Part shown: in pieces, positions 1-6,782 of the stretch | Numbering within the stretch: position 1 is the stretch's first letter | Layout of the letters: each line of letters begins with the position of its first letter | Assembly: GCA_019416395.1 (NCBI GenBank) | Contig: DXXH01000017.1 | Location: forward strand, 1-32,125 | Direction: 5' to 3' | Origin: Clostridiales bacterium | Lineage (GTDB): Bacteria; Bacillota; Clostridia; Oscillospirales; Acutalibacteraceae | Length of the DNA stretch: 32,125 bases | Made by a program: the position numbers and the translations under genes | The notes under the pieces: generated by a model | Seen by the model: only the letters and a program-made list of their open reading frames with translations | Told to the model about the DNA's origin: nothing | The model's database searches: none

Positions 1-33
1 GAGTTGTTCCAGATACTGGGCATTGTGTTTCAT
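1..33 (-). CDS. Start of a gene overlapping the ECF sigma gene (probable anti-sigma factor), partial
   Basis: An ATG at 33-31 overlaps the sigma-factor TGA (32-30) as ATGA. It is preceded by a GGAGAAAGG ribosome site inside the end of the sigma gene. Eleven codons (MKHNAQYLEQL) are visible before the window ends. ECF sigma genes are usually followed by a translationally coupled anti-sigma gene, so that role is inferred from position only. No domain can be seen. Confidence 0.55.
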   Translation of the reverse strand, partial: MKHNAQYLEQL

Positions 34-542
34 AATGCTTCACCTTTCTCCTCTAAATAGATTTTTTTGAATCGGTCTCGGCTGCGGGTGAGTCTAGTAC
101 GCACAGCGCCTTCGGATATGGAAAGCGCTTGGGCGATTTGACGGACATTGAAATCATCATAGTAGTAGAGAGATAAGATCAGCTGGTCTTGATTGCCTAA
201 TTTTTGCAAAGCATGGCGCACGTCCATTGAGGTATCCCAATCCGGTTCCTCGCCGGATTCCGGCAGGGTATCGCCGTAGGAAAAATGGCTTTGACGCCGT
301 TGGATATCATAGCATTTATTCAGCAGAATCCGTACCAGCCAAGTTTTGAAGTAACGCTCTTGCCGCAAGGTGGGCAGATTTTCCCAGCAGGACAAAATAG
401 TGTCCTGAATAGCGTCGAGAGCGTCGTCCTCTTGCCGGAGCATCAGTAAGGCAGTGTTGTAAAGCAGTTGCCGGTGATGATCGATCAGCAGGGAAAAGGA
501 TTCTTTATCTCCCTTCTTTGATTTTTTAACAAGGTCTGTCAC
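30..542 (-). CDS. RNA polymerase ECF-type sigma-70 factor
   Basis: This is an alternative sigma factor of about 170 residues with the usual two-domain ECF layout. Region 2 is in the first half (AFxxLxxxYxxxL-like stretch, then DALDAIQDTILSCWENL). Region 4 is at the C-terminus (QDQLILSLYYYDDFNVRQIAQALSIS followed by the helix-turn-helix VRTRLTRSRDRF). The frame stays open upstream to an ATG at 569. I chose the GTG at 542-540 because a strong AAAGGAGGGAG ribosome site lies six bases before it and would be inside the coding region if the ATG were used. The next gene starts in an ATGA overlap, as for sigma/anti-sigma pairs. A TGTAAC-N16-CGTCTA promoter upstream suggests autoregulation. The signal that activates it is unknown. 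Confidence 0.9.
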   Translation of the reverse strand: MTDLVKKSKKGDKESFSLLIDHHRQLLYNTALLMLRQEDDALDAIQDTILSCWENLPTLRQERYFKTWLVRILLNKCYDIQRRQSHFSYGDTLPESGEEPDWDTSMDVRHALQKLGNQDQLILSLYYYDDFNVRQIAQALSISEGAVRTRLTRSRDRFKKIYLEEKGEAL

Positions 543-570
543 AAATCTCCCTCCTTTCACGTTCATCAAT

Positions 571-598
571 TAGACGGGTGGGGGAGAGAAGTGTTACA
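571..598 (-). promoter_or_regulatory. ECF-sigma-type autoregulatory promoter
   Basis: On the minus strand the sequence reads TGTAAC (598-593), 16 bases, then CGTCTA (576-571), followed by a short leader to the GTG start at 542. This matches the known Firmicutes ECF promoter form (TGAAAC/TGTAAC, 16-17 bp, CGTC). It is unlike the sigma-A promoters elsewhere in the window. Confidence 0.7.
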
Positions 599-640
599 CC
601 CGATTTAAAAAAATAGTTCGATTCTCAATCAAGAGCAAGA

Positions 641-672
641 AAGGAAAAGCCCTCCGTGTTTCCACGAAGGGC
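641..672 (-). terminator. Intrinsic terminator of the oxidoreductase-isomerase operon
   Basis: A ten-base stem (649-658 with 663-672, one mismatch) with a GC-rich base is followed on the minus strand by TTTTCCTT. It lies about 20 nt after the isomerase stop codon. Confidence 0.85.
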
Positions 673-693
673 CGTTATTGTACAGTTGTACGC

Positions 694-1545
694 TTATAGA
701 TTTTCTTTCAGCCAGGCAATGTCCTCTTTCAGGCAGGAAATGCGGTCTTTACCACCGTAATTCGCTTCCCGTTCCACCACATACAGGACGTCGTCCCGCT
801 GGGCGTCAGCGGCAGCTTTAACGGCTTTCCAGTCCACAATACCCGTGCCCTGGGGCACATTGAGCTTGTCCCGCTCTTCCAGCATTTTCTTGAACTCCGG
901 CGGGAAAATCGGTTTCCCATCTTCGTCCAATTCGAATTTGGGCCGGGGAGCCGGATTGTGCCGAGATTCAGGCTTGTCCGGACCGATCACACCGCCGTTT
1001 TCCTTGATGTGAATCGCGGCAATGCGGCCGGCATGCTTCTGAATGTACTCCACGGGATTGATGCCAGCGGCGGAAGCCCACCCGCAGTCAATCTCGAAGG
1101 CCACGGTTTCAGGGTCGGTGTTTTCGATGACCCAATCCATCAGATATTTCCCTTGGTCCTCATAGAATTCACCAGTGTGGTTGTGGTATCCGATGGTGAT
1201 GCCGTACTGTTTGGCGATCTGGCCGTACTTGTTCAGGTCGGCAGCTACTTCCTTGGCTTCTTCAGCAGTGCAGAAAGGAGTCATAGGGCAGGCTACAAAT
1301 TTTACACCCAGCTTGGCAAGATAGGGCAGATCCTGCTCCATGAACTCGAAAGCCACATGGGCAGAAACGGCTTTGACGCCAGCATCTTCCAGCGCCTTTT
1401 TCACATCTTCCACGGGAAGTTCTTCGTAACCACGGGCAAATTCCACACCTGTATAGCCCATTTCTCCGGTAAGACGGATCTTATCCAGCAAGGACAAATT
1501 CCCCTCAAATCCGAAAGAATACAGCTGCAAATTGATATTATCCAT
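694..1545 (-). CDS. Sugar phosphate isomerase/epimerase (xylose-isomerase-like TIM barrel)
   Basis: This protein of 283 residues belongs to the AP-endonuclease-2/xylose-isomerase-like barrel family, which isomerises or epimerises sugars or sugar acids using a divalent metal. Visible signatures are VEFARGYEELP near the N-terminus, a metal-site strand YHNHTGEF around residue 170, FEIDCGWASAAG (Glu and Asp ligands) and IAAIHIKEN (His ligand) before a C-terminal E-R pair. The start ATG has GGAGG ten bases upstream. It is the second gene of a pair, 46 nt after a Gfo/Idh/MocA oxidoreductase. Such pairs commonly oxidise and epimerise inositols or unusual sugars. The substrate cannot be read from sequence. 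Confidence 0.85.
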   Translation of the reverse strand: MDNINLQLYSFGFEGNLSLLDKIRLTGEMGYTGVEFARGYEELPVEDVKKALEDAGVKAVSAHVAFEFMEQDLPYLAKLGVKFVACPMTPFCTAEEAKEVAADLNKYGQIAKQYGITIGYHNHTGEFYEDQGKYLMDWVIENTDPETVAFEIDCGWASAAGINPVEYIQKHAGRIAAIHIKENGGVIGPDKPESRHNPAPRPKFELDEDGKPIFPPEFKKMLEERDKLNVPQGTGIVDWKAVKAAADAQRDDVLYVVEREANYGGKDRISCLKEDIAWLKENL

Positions 1546-1591
1546 GTAAACGAATCCTCCTGTTAACAGGATAGCCTAAAGACTTCTCAGC

Positions 1592-2710
1592 TTAGAAGTA
1601 GATGGGCTTGCCGGTCTTAGAGGATTGATAGATGGCATCCAGAATCTTGGTGACGACAAACGCCTGGTCAGCGGTGACGAACAGCTCGCCCTCGCCGCGC
1701 AGAGCCTTCACCCAGATATCATGCTCCTTGGAAATGGGAGCGGGGCCCTGGCTGTAGCCGGGAATGTAAGACTCGATCTTGTTGCCGACCATGGTGATCG
1801 CGGGCTGATGGCCAACCACATGGTTCAGGCGCACCTGACCGGAAAGGGTATCCAAACCGCCCTTGGTGCCAGCCAGCATGGTGTGAGCCTCGTTGTTGGC
1901 GCCAGACTCGGGAGTCATGTTGATTGCCCAAGAAGCGCGCAGGTTGATCACAGCGCCGTTCTTCATCTTGATCATGCCCATAGCGGAGTCTTCCACGTCA
2001 TAGGTCTTGTTGTTCCAGGAATCCTGTTCGCCGCGATGGTTGACCTGGCCCTGATGATCGGGATCCAGCAGGGTGCCCAGCTTCTCGAAAGAGGTGCCCA
2101 TGACATAATCCACGTCGTAGTTGTTCATCAGGAACAGAGTCAGGTCCAGAGCATGGGTGCCGATGTCGATCAGGGGACCGCCGCCCTGCTTGGACTTGTC
2201 GGTGAACACGCCCCAGGTGGGAACGCCGCGACGGCGCAGATAGGTGGCTTCTGCATAGTAGATATCGCCCAGCCAGCCCTCGTCAACCACAGCCTTGGCA
2301 ACCTGGTTCACGGGGAAATGACGGTACTGATAGCCGATGGTCAGCATTTTGCCGGTACGATCCCGGGCGTCCAGCATTTTCTGGGCGTCAGCGGGGGTAG
2401 CAGCCATGGGCTTCTCGCACAGCACATGCTTGCCGGCTTCCAGAGCGGCCACAGTGATTTCGCAGTGGGCCACGTTGGGGGTCAGCACATGAACAGCGTC
2501 GATGGTGGGGTCAGCCAGCAGCTCATGATAATCGGTGTAAACCTTGGCATCAGGAGTGCCGTATTCTTTAGCGGCTTTCTCAGCGCGCTCAGGGATCAAG
2601 TCGCAGAAAGCGACCATGTCCACATATTCTTTCTGCTGAGCCATTCCGGGGAAATGTTTGCCATTTGCGATACCGCCACAGCCAATAAAGCCGATCTTTA
2701 ATTTTGCCAT
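1592..2710 (-). CDS. Gfo/Idh/MocA family NAD(P)-dependent oxidoreductase
   Basis: This cytosolic dehydrogenase of 372 residues is of the glucose-fructose oxidoreductase/inositol dehydrogenase type. The N-terminal Rossmann fold has GFIGCGGIANGKHFPG at about residues 7-22, followed by the family EKP lysine motif (HVLCEKPMA, about residue 97). The C-terminal domain carries GGGPLIDIGTHALD with the catalytic Asp/His. Length is normal. AGGAGGAGATCCC precedes the ATG. It is the first gene of a two-gene unit with the isomerase and has its own promoter at 2766-2794. Codons are strongly biased to C-ending forms, as in adhE, which suggests high expression. The substrate is unknown. Confidence 0.88.
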   Translation of the reverse strand: MAKLKIGFIGCGGIANGKHFPGMAQQKEYVDMVAFCDLIPERAEKAAKEYGTPDAKVYTDYHELLADPTIDAVHVLTPNVAHCEITVAALEAGKHVLCEKPMAATPADAQKMLDARDRTGKMLTIGYQYRHFPVNQVAKAVVDEGWLGDIYYAEATYLRRRGVPTWGVFTDKSKQGGGPLIDIGTHALDLTLFLMNNYDVDYVMGTSFEKLGTLLDPDHQGQVNHRGEQDSWNNKTYDVEDSAMGMIKMKNGAVINLRASWAINMTPESGANNEAHTMLAGTKGGLDTLSGQVRLNHVVGHQPAITMVGNKIESYIPGYSQGPAPISKEHDIWVKALRGEGELFVTADQAFVVTKILDAIYQSSKTGKPIYF

Positions 2711-2765
2711 TGGGATCTCCTCCTAAAAATTCACACGCGCAAAAGCGTATGTTGATTACGCTCCT

Positions 2766-2794
2766 ATTTTAGTACACAATTTATTAAAAGTAAA
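2766..2794 (-). promoter_or_regulatory. Sigma-A promoter of the oxidoreductase-isomerase operon
   Basis: TTTACT (2794-2789), a 17-bp spacer and TAAAAT (2771-2766) lie on the minus strand. The short leader to the ATG at 2710 contains a CATACGC/GCGTGTG hairpin that could be an operator or a 5' stem. Confidence 0.6.
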
Positions 2795-2866
2795 GGGATT
2801 TTCCTTTGAGTTTTTGAAAAAATTCTAGATTTTTTTACGCGAATTGGAAAAAAGCAAGGAGAAAAA

Positions 2867-4306
2867 TTAATACTGCTTTCCCCAATAAACCATGTGTTTG
2901 GCAGGTTTTCCGCAGCAGACACACACGTCGGAGAGATGTTCTTCATCAAAGGGAATGCACCGGGATTTGACGCCTCCAGTTTCCTCTTTGATCTTATCCT
3001 CGCAGGCGCTGTCGCCGCACCACATTGCCTTGATAAACCCGGGGTGATTCTCAGCGGTGTCCAGGAATTCCTCGTAGGTGGTGGCGGTGAAGGTTTTCTG
3101 GTGCAGGTTTTCCAGAGCCCGCTGGTACATGGCGTCGTGGAGAGCGGACAGGGAAGCGTCGATGCTCTCTTCCAAATTGTCCAAAGAAACGAACTGCTTT
3201 TCCCGGTTGTCCCGGCGCACCAGGACACACTGGTTCTGCTCGATGTCCTTGGGGCCGATTTCCAACCGCAGCGGCACGCCCTGCATTTCGTACTGAGCGT
3301 ATTTCCAGCCGGGGGAGTTGTCGCTGTCGTCCAGCTTTACCCGATACTTTTGAGAAAGCCGCTGGTAGAGTTCTTGGGCTTTTTCCAAAACGCCGGGTTT
3401 GTGCTGGGCCACGGGTACAATGGCCACCTGAATGGGGGCAACCTTGGGGGGCAGTACCAGACCGTTGTTGTCGCCGTGGACCATAATCACCGCGCCGATC
3501 ATGCGGGTGGAAACGCCCCAGGAAGTCTGGAAAGGCGTTTGAAGCTTGTTATCACGGCCTGTGAAGGTAATGTCGAACAGTTTGGCAAAGTGATCCCCGA
3601 AGAAGTGGCTGGTGCCACCCTGCAAGGCCACGCCGTTGTGCATCATAGGCTCGATGGTGTAGGTTTCCTCGGCACCAGCGAATTTCTCCTTTTCCGTTTT
3701 CCGGCCCACTACGGCGGGGATAGCCAAGGTCTCCCGGTAGAAATCCTCGTAGACCTTGAGCATGGTCAGGGTGAATTCCCTGGCCTCTTCGGCGGTTTCG
3801 TGCATGGTGTGGCCTTCCTGCCACAGGAATTCTGAGGAACGCAGGAAAGGACGGGTAGTCTTTTCCCAGCGCAGTACGGAACACCACTGGTTGTACAGCT
3901 TGGGCAAATCCCGGTAGGAATGGATAATTTTCTGATAATGCTCACAGAACAGCGTTTCGCTGGTGGGGCGGATAAACAGTTTTTCGGCCAGTTCCTCGCC
4001 GCCGCCTTGGGTGACCACTGCGCATTCAGGTGCGAAGCCCTCAATGTGGTCTTTTTCCTTTTGCAGCAGGCTTTCAGGAATCAGAAGGGGCATATATACG
4101 TTTTGAACCCCTACCTTTTTAAAGCGGGCGTCCAGGTCGTGCTGAATGTTTTCCCAAATAGCGTAGCCGTAAGGCTCAATGACCATGCAGCCCTTTACGC
4201 TGGAATAGTCCATCAGTTGGGCCTTTTTCACCACGTCGGTGTACCACTGGGAAAAATCCTCGTCCATGGAGGTGATATCCTCCACCATCTTTTTTTGTTG
4301 TGCCAT
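2867..4306 (-). CDS. proS: Prolyl-tRNA synthetase, short (archaeal/eukaryotic-type) form
   Basis: This class II synthetase charges tRNA-Pro. At 479 residues it matches the short ProRS class that lacks the bacterial editing insertion (bacterial-type ProRS is about 570). Motif 2 is seen in WCSVLRWEKTTRPFLRSSEFLWQEGHT. Motif 3 is in FQTSWGVSTRMIGAVIMVHGDNNGLVLPPKVAP. The anticodon-binding domain follows. A C-terminal zinc-type domain has Cys in CGDSAC and CVCCGKP. The protein ends in Tyr, as usual for this class. It starts at an ATG after a weak GGACTTG-type site. It is monocistronic, with a consensus promoter at 4346-4374 and no obvious strong terminator after it. Confidence 0.95.
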   Translation of the reverse strand: MAQQKKMVEDITSMDEDFSQWYTDVVKKAQLMDYSSVKGCMVIEPYGYAIWENIQHDLDARFKKVGVQNVYMPLLIPESLLQKEKDHIEGFAPECAVVTQGGGEELAEKLFIRPTSETLFCEHYQKIIHSYRDLPKLYNQWCSVLRWEKTTRPFLRSSEFLWQEGHTMHETAEEAREFTLTMLKVYEDFYRETLAIPAVVGRKTEKEKFAGAEETYTIEPMMHNGVALQGGTSHFFGDHFAKLFDITFTGRDNKLQTPFQTSWGVSTRMIGAVIMVHGDNNGLVLPPKVAPIQVAIVPVAQHKPGVLEKAQELYQRLSQKYRVKLDDSDNSPGWKYAQYEMQGVPLRLEIGPKDIEQNQCVLVRRDNREKQFVSLDNLEESIDASLSALHDAMYQRALENLHQKTFTATTYEEFLDTAENHPGFIKAMWCGDSACEDKIKEETGGVKSRCIPFDEEHLSDVCVCCGKPAKHMVYWGKQY

Positions 4307-4345
4307 ACAAACAAGTCCTTTCGGGCAGATTTGGTTTCTCCGTCC

Positions 4346-4374
4346 ATTATATATGGGCGGATTGTTTTTTGCAA
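4346..4374 (-). promoter_or_regulatory. Sigma-A promoter of proS
   Basis: TTGCAA (4374-4369), a 17-bp spacer and a perfect TATAAT (4351-4346) lie on the minus strand, about 40 nt before the proS start. No T-box motif is present in this short leader. Confidence 0.8.
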
Positions 4375-4404
4375 GGAAAAAGAGGGGTTCGGGGAAGAGA
4401 AAGG

Positions 4405-4434
4405 CAGAAAAAGAGCCCGGGCAATCGCCCGGGC
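4405..4434 (-). terminator. Intrinsic terminator of acpP
   Basis: A perfect GCCCGGGC/GCCCGGGC stem (4415-4422 with 4427-4434, loop of four) is followed on the minus strand by TCTTTTTCT. It lies just after the acpP stop codon. Confidence 0.9.
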
Positions 4435-4460
4435 AAACATTACGCGCCTGTTTTTGGAAC

Positions 4461-4694
4461 TTACACTTTGGAGTGGCCTTCGATGTACTCCACCAAAGCG
4501 CCCACAGTTTTGATGTTTTCCACTTCTTCGTCGGGGATCTCCACTTCGAACTCGTCTTCGATGGACATCAGCAGATCCACAACGTCCAGGGAATCCGCGC
4601 CCAGGTCGTCCGCAAGCGTGGTTTCCGTCGTGATGGAATCCTCCTCCACATCGAACTGCTCGCTAAGAATCGCCTTGACTTTTTCAAACACCAT
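4461..4694 (-). CDS. acpP: Acyl carrier protein
   Basis: This is the carrier of growing acyl chains in type II fatty-acid synthesis. It is 77 residues, acidic, with the phosphopantetheine site DLGADSLD (Ser35) followed by the conserved LLMSIEDEFEVEIPDE helix. A TAGGAGGAAC ribosome site lies before the ATG. It stands alone here, away from other fab genes, with its own strong promoter (4828-4856) and terminator. Its roughly 125-nt leader contains a hairpin followed by a T-run and runs antisense to the aroE promoter. Confidence 0.96.
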   Translation of the reverse strand: MVFEKVKAILSEQFDVEEDSITTETTLADDLGADSLDVVDLLMSIEDEFEVEIPDEEVENIKTVGALVEYIEGHSKV

Positions 4695-4750
4695 TTTTAG
4701 TTCCTCCTAAATAATTGTTCTGGAATGATGGGGGCCGCGGGGATAGGATA

Positions 4751-4780
4751 TGGACAAACCCCGTCGTTTTGTGATACAAT
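4751..4780 (+). promoter_or_regulatory. Promoter of aroE-aroK (extended -10)
   Basis: TGGACA (4751-4756), an 18-bp spacer and TGA-TACAAT with -10 at 4775-4780 (extended TGn) form a plausible sigma-A promoter. It would start near 4787, about 115 nt before aroE. It points toward the acpP promoter on the other strand. Confidence 0.55.
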
Positions 4781-4783
4781 CCG

Positions 4784-4806
4784 AAAAAGGCGAACGTTTC
4801 GCGCCC
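4784..4806 (-). promoter_or_regulatory. Hairpin plus T-run inside the acpP leader
   Basis: On the minus strand, GGCG-CG-AA / TTCGCC (with a two-base bulge) is followed directly by CCTTTTTC. It lies between the acpP promoter and gene, so it could act as a weak attenuator or pause. The stem is short, so this is tentative. Confidence 0.3.
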
Positions 4807-4827
4807 AAGGCTGTATCTGTCAAATAC

Positions 4828-4856
4828 ATTGTATTGAGTCCGTTCTGCTTTGTCAA
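4828..4856 (-). promoter_or_regulatory. Near-perfect sigma-A promoter of acpP
   Basis: TTGACA (4856-4851), a 17-bp spacer and TACAAT (4833-4828) lie on the minus strand. Transcription would start near 4821 and cross the aroE promoter. Confidence 0.85.
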
Positions 4857-4901
4857 CTAGGAATTGAAATTTTTTAAGGATTCCAGGAAAGGAAGATAGT
4901 T

Positions 4902-5978
4902 ATGCAAGTCCAAAACGCGGCGGTGATCGGTCACCCCATCGGCCATACCATGTCGCCTTTTATACACCGGAGATTGTTTCAGCTGGAGGGGATTCCATTC
5001 ACATATCAGGTGCTGGACGTTCCGGATTTGGGGGAAGCCATGCCGGTTTTGCGGGGATTGGACTGCTTTAACATTACCATTCCCCATAAAAGCGGGATCC
5101 TTCCCTTTTTAGATGAGCTGGAAGAAAAAGCGAGACGGTTCGGCTCGGTGAACACCGTCCGGCAGGAAGATGGAAAGCTGAAAGGGTTTACCACAGATGG
5201 TCCCGGCTGCCGGAAAGCCCTGGAAAATCACGGCGTGTCCCTTGCAGGGGAGCTGTTGCTGCTGGGAAATGGCGGGGCTGCTCGCGCTATGGCGTTTGAG
5301 GTGGTAGAGCAAAAAGCGGGAGCCAGCTTGACGATCGCCTGCCGCGAGGGCAGCCTGCCCAAAGCCCACGCCTTAGGGGGAGAATTGGAAGAGTACGCCC
5401 AGTTTCTGGGTGACAATGGATTTGCGGTGAGAACGGTTACCTACGATCAACTGGAAACGGAAGAAAAGCCCTATGACCTTCTGCTGAATGCCACCAGTGT
5501 GGGCATGTTTCCAAAAGTGGGGAATAGTCCTGTTTCCAGCAGGGTAGTGGCCCGGTGCAGTGCCGTGTTTGACGCGGTGTATAATCCGGCTCAAACAGAA
5601 CTTCTCCGGTTGGCGGAAGAAGCGGGAGCCACGGTCATTGGCGGTATGGAAATGCTGGTCTATCAAGCGGTAGCCGCCCATGAGATTTGGTACGGGACAA
5701 AATTTCGCCCCGAGGACTTGAAAATGAACAGGGGAAAGGGGAAGAATAATCTTGAACGAAACCACAAAACATCGGCCCCGCAGAAGGGCAGGGAAAAACG
5801 TCCATCGGAAAAGCGCCATTTCAAAGCCCACAGTAAAGCCCGCAGTAAAATCGGAAATACCGAAGCTTTCCGGGAATATTGTGCTGTGTGGCTTTATGGG
5901 CTGCGGCAAGACCAGCGTGGGCAAACGGGTGGCGAAATTGCTGGGCCGCCAGTTCTGCGATTTGGATCACTATATTGA
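4902..5978 (+). CDS. aroE: Shikimate dehydrogenase, with an unusual C-terminal extension overlapping aroK
   Basis: This enzyme reduces 3-dehydroshikimate to shikimate with NADPH. The substrate motif GHPIGHTMSPFIH (residues 10-22), NITIPHKSGILPFLDE with the catalytic Lys, and FGSVNTV are present. So are the nucleotide loop LLGNGGAARAMAF and the C-terminal GGMEMLVYQAVAAHEIW. Family members end soon after that segment, near residue 285. Here the frame runs on for about 75 very basic residues, wholly inside the next gene in another frame. The start has AGGAAAGGAAG before ATG. Either the tail is translated, or a one-base shift separates what would be an AroE-AroK fusion. Confidence 0.9.
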   Translation: MQVQNAAVIGHPIGHTMSPFIHRRLFQLEGIPFTYQVLDVPDLGEAMPVLRGLDCFNITIPHKSGILPFLDELEEKARRFGSVNTVRQEDGKLKGFTTDGPGCRKALENHGVSLAGELLLLGNGGAARAMAFEVVEQKAGASLTIACREGSLPKAHALGGELEEYAQFLGDNGFAVRTVTYDQLETEEKPYDLLLNATSVGMFPKVGNSPVSSRVVARCSAVFDAVYNPAQTELLRLAEEAGATVIGGMEMLVYQAVAAHEIWYGTKFRPEDLKMNRGKGKNNLERNHKTSAPQKGREKRPSEKRHFKAHSKARSKIGNTEAFREYCAVWLYGLRQDQRGQTGGEIAGPPVLRFGSLY

Positions 5979-6372
5979 AAAAAAGGCAGGCATGACGGTG
6001 ACGGAGATCTTCGCGAAAGAAGGGGAAGCGGGATTCCGGGCCAGAGAGGCGCAGGCTGTGGAAGAAGTGGCAGCACAACAGGGGTTGGTGATCGCCAGCG
6101 GCGGGGGAACGGTTTTGTCCCAGAAAAATGTGGACTGTTTCCATCGTTATGGGGGAAAAATCCTGTTTTTAGACGTGCCGGTACCCGCTTTACAAGAGCG
6201 GTTAAAAAACGATAAACGGCGCCCCTTGCTTCAACGGCCGGACCGCAGGGAGTTTATCGCAAGCCTGTGGGAACAGCGGTGCCCGTTGTACCGGGCAGCA
6301 GCGGATGTAATCATTGATGGCGGGGCTCCCGCGGTTGTGGTGGCCAGGCGGGTGGCAGCGCCATTTCAATAA
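5752..6372 (+). CDS. aroK: Shikimate kinase
   Basis: This kinase phosphorylates shikimate at the 3-OH using ATP. The P-loop is GFMGCGKTSVGK (about residues 47-58). The substrate motif DLDHYIEKKAGMTVTEIF, GEAGFRAREAQAVEE and the Walker-B-like ASGGGTVL are present, with the RRPLLQ lid. The start used is TTG (5752) after GGGGAAAGGGGAAG. The first 42 residues before the fold (rich in Lys/Arg and Pro) are not normal for the family. An internal GTG near residue 44 would give a standard protein but lacks a clear ribosome site. This frame opens only at 5728, downstream of a TGA. It overlaps aroE by 227 nt. Confidence 0.88.
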   Translation: MNETTKHRPRRRAGKNVHRKSAISKPTVKPAVKSEIPKLSGNIVLCGFMGCGKTSVGKRVAKLLGRQFCDLDHYIEKKAGMTVTEIFAKEGEAGFRAREAQAVEEVAAQQGLVIASGGGTVLSQKNVDCFHRYGGKILFLDVPVPALQERLKNDKRRPLLQRPDRREFIASLWEQRCPLYRAAADVIIDGGAPAVVVARRVAAPFQ

Positions 6373-6458
6373 GAAGACCTTGGTGCAATCGGTGGGGCGG
6401 CTAGAGATGTTGAATTGAAAAATACTTTAACGCTTTTTGGAGTTGAAGCAAAAAATGC

Positions 6459-6487
6459 TTGACAAGCCGCTTTGTCTGCGGTAACAT
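6459..6487 (+). promoter_or_regulatory. Sigma-A promoter of the aromatic operon
   Basis: A perfect TTGACA (6459-6464), a 17-bp spacer and TAACAT (6482-6487) should start transcription near 6494. That is about 14 nt before the leader-peptide ribosome site and 318 nt before aroF. Confidence 0.85.
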
Positions 6488-6525
6488 AAAATTAACCCGA
6501 AAAGATGTGGAGGAACACAGACGGT

Positions 6526-6633
6526 ATGACTTCCCACAACGCGAAACGATTTAGCTATTATTTCAGCTTGAGCCTGCGATTTACGGCCCAGGCTTTTTCT
6601 GCGTGGGAATATAGCGGCTGCGTTTGTTCATAG
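6526..6633 (+). CDS. Aromatic-rich leader peptide of the aroF operon (attenuator peptide)
   Basis: This short ORF of 35 codons has an ATG at 6526 preceded by TGGAGGA (6508-6514) and a TAG stop at 6631-6633. It is unusually rich in the end products of the downstream pathway. Eight of 35 residues are aromatic: four Phe, three Tyr and one Trp. They include the cluster FSYYF at codons 9-13, then Phe19, Phe24, Trp27 and Tyr29. It lies between a consensus promoter and an intrinsic terminator in front of DAHP synthase. Known pheA and pheST leaders in enterobacteria work in the same way, with ribosome stalling on uncharged tRNA preventing termination. Function here is inferred from layout and composition. 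Confidence 0.75.
   Translation: MTSHNAKRFSYYFSLSLRFTAQAFSAWEYSGCVCS
6571..6598 (+). promoter_or_regulatory. Possible pause hairpin within the leader peptide
   Basis: AGCCTG (6571-6576) pairs perfectly with CAGGCT (6589-6594) and is followed by a T-run at 6594-6598. It lies inside the leader ORF, where a pause site would keep polymerase close to the ribosome. CGGCCC in its loop (6584-6589) can instead pair with GGGCCG at 6644-6649. Confidence 0.4.
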
Positions 6634-6643
6634 CATGTGAGAA

Positions 6644-6763
6644 GGGCCGCCCAAAGGTGTGGAAACGTCCGGATTACCGGTGTGGTGATTGACTGGACTT
6701 TCTGGGAAAGCCTGGGGTGTGGGTTCATTGGAATTCGGGAAAACATGCGAGGTTGGCGGAGCC
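6644..6763 (+). promoter_or_regulatory. Candidate antiterminator pairing of the aroF leader
   Basis: GGGCCGCCCAA around 6644-6654 can pair, with small bulges, with TTGGCGGAGCC at 6753-6763, the 5' half of the terminator. A ribosome at the leader stop codon (6631-6633) would cover the upstream half and let the terminator form. A ribosome stalled earlier would leave it free. This was paired by eye, and no energy was computed. Confidence 0.4.
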
Positions 6764-6782
6764 GGTTGGCCCCGCCTTTTTT
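6755..6782 (+). terminator. Attenuator-like intrinsic terminator before aroF
   Basis: GGCGG-A-GCC (6755-6763), loop GGTT, then GGC-C-CCGCC (6768-6776) form an eight-pair stem with one A-C mismatch, followed by six Ts (6777-6782). It lies after the promoter and leader peptide and only 29 nt before the aroF start, so it must regulate rather than end an operon. Confidence 0.8.

Noticed and set aside
1625..2701. Plus-strand frame of 358 codons opposite the Gfo/Idh/MocA gene
   Set aside because: It mirrors the minus-strand oxidoreductase, whose NAD, EKP and GGGPLIDIGTHALD motifs are clear.
6441..6464. AAGCA/TGCTT hairpin after aroK as a terminator
   Set aside because: The stem is five pairs without a T-run and overlaps the -35 of the aromatic promoter.
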